15,702 bases of DNA from assembly GCA_036525975.1 (NCBI GenBank), contig DATCZK010000170.1, forward strand, positions 1-15,702, read 5' to 3'. Below the pieces are notes generated by a model. It did not search any database, was not told the origin of the DNA, and saw only the letters and a list, made by a program, of their open reading frames with translations. Positions 15,576-15,702 of this stretch are shown piece by piece. Each line of letters starts with the position of its first letter. The first letter of the stretch is position 1. A program made the position numbers and the translations under genes. Source of the DNA: Quisquiliibacterium sp036525975. Its GTDB lineage: Bacteria > Pseudomonadota > Gammaproteobacteria > Burkholderiales > Burkholderiaceae_E.

Positions 15576-15702
15576 TCAGCCCGGCCCGGGGCGGTTCGCG
15601 GCGGCGTCCTTGCGCCAGGCCGTCGGCGCCAGGCCGGTGGCGCGCTTGAACGCCCGACTGAAGGCAGCCACCGACTCGTAGCCCACCTCGAGCGCGATCG
15701 AC
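15576..15702 (-). CDS. AraC-family transcriptional regulator, C-terminal end (runs off window)
   Basis: Only the last 41 codons are present. The reading SIALEVGYESVAAFSRAFKR followed by ATGLAPTAWRK is the second helix-turn-helix of AraC/XylS regulators, including the conserved GY-S--aFsRaFkr---G--P--wR pattern. A short Pro/Gly-rich tail follows to the TGA. The effector domain lies outside the window, so the target cannot be suggested. The 22 bases separating it from the convergent VOC gene are an alternating GC stretch that can fold on itself (about 15554-15574). Confidence 0.92.
   Translation of the reverse strand, partial: SIALEVGYESVAAFSRAFKRATGLAPTAWRKDAAANRPGPG

Overview
The window is gene-dense, very G+C-rich DNA (mostly over 70% by eye) with a strong preference for GCG, ATC, CTG and GAG codons. 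The gene families are GcvA-type LysR, Bcr/CflA MFS, the pcaIJF set, beta-alanine transaminase, AmpG, and a heat-shock gene with a sigma-32-like promoter. Together they suggest a chromosomal segment of a high-GC betaproteobacterium, most likely a Burkholderiales-type organism. That placement is inference. I see no tRNA, rRNA, insertion sequence, phage gene or CRISPR array. No gene-free stretch exceeds 300 bases; the longest are copZ–hsp20 (6402-6545) and the M48 protease–VOC gap (14916-15049).

Left part (1-6401). A LysR regulator enters from the left edge (+) and converges on a Bcr/CflA drug-efflux MFS gene (-). An SRAP abasic-site-protection gene (+) is divergent from the MFS gene and converges on a metallo-beta-lactamase-fold hydrolase (-). 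Upstream of that, on the same strand, is a full-length Cu(I) P1B-type ATPase (copA). It is divergent, across only 41 bp, from a 66-residue CopZ-like copper chaperone (+). These two form a compact copper-detoxification module.

Middle and right (6546-13893, all minus). A long unidirectional run reads, in transcription order: AmpG-like MFS permease, beta-alanine/omega-amino-acid:pyruvate aminotransferase, pcaI, pcaJ, pcaF, a RutE-like malonic semialdehyde reductase (nitroreductase fold), a TauE/SafE exporter, and an Hsp20 small heat-shock gene. Two junctions are 4-nt ATGA overlaps (ampG/aminotransferase and pcaI/pcaJ), and most other gaps are under 55 bp. The first six genes therefore look like one operon. 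It joins beta-alanine transamination and semialdehyde reduction to the last two steps of the 3-oxoadipate (beta-ketoadipate) pathway, which yield succinyl-CoA plus acetyl-CoA. Hsp20 appears to be a separate unit, with its own sigma-32-like promoter overlapping the end of the tauE gene and a UUCG-capped hairpin just past its stop.

Right end (13974-15702). A secreted M48 zinc protease (+) is divergent from the ampG operon. It is followed by a glyoxalase/VOC-fold protein (+) and the C-terminal end of an AraC-family regulator (-) that leaves the window.

Most of the window is ordinary chromosome. The points most worth a second look are the mixed ampG–transaminase–pcaIJF–reductase operon, the self-contained heat-shock unit, a 26-bp tandem duplication across the copA stop codon, and a possible leaderless start for the M48 protease.
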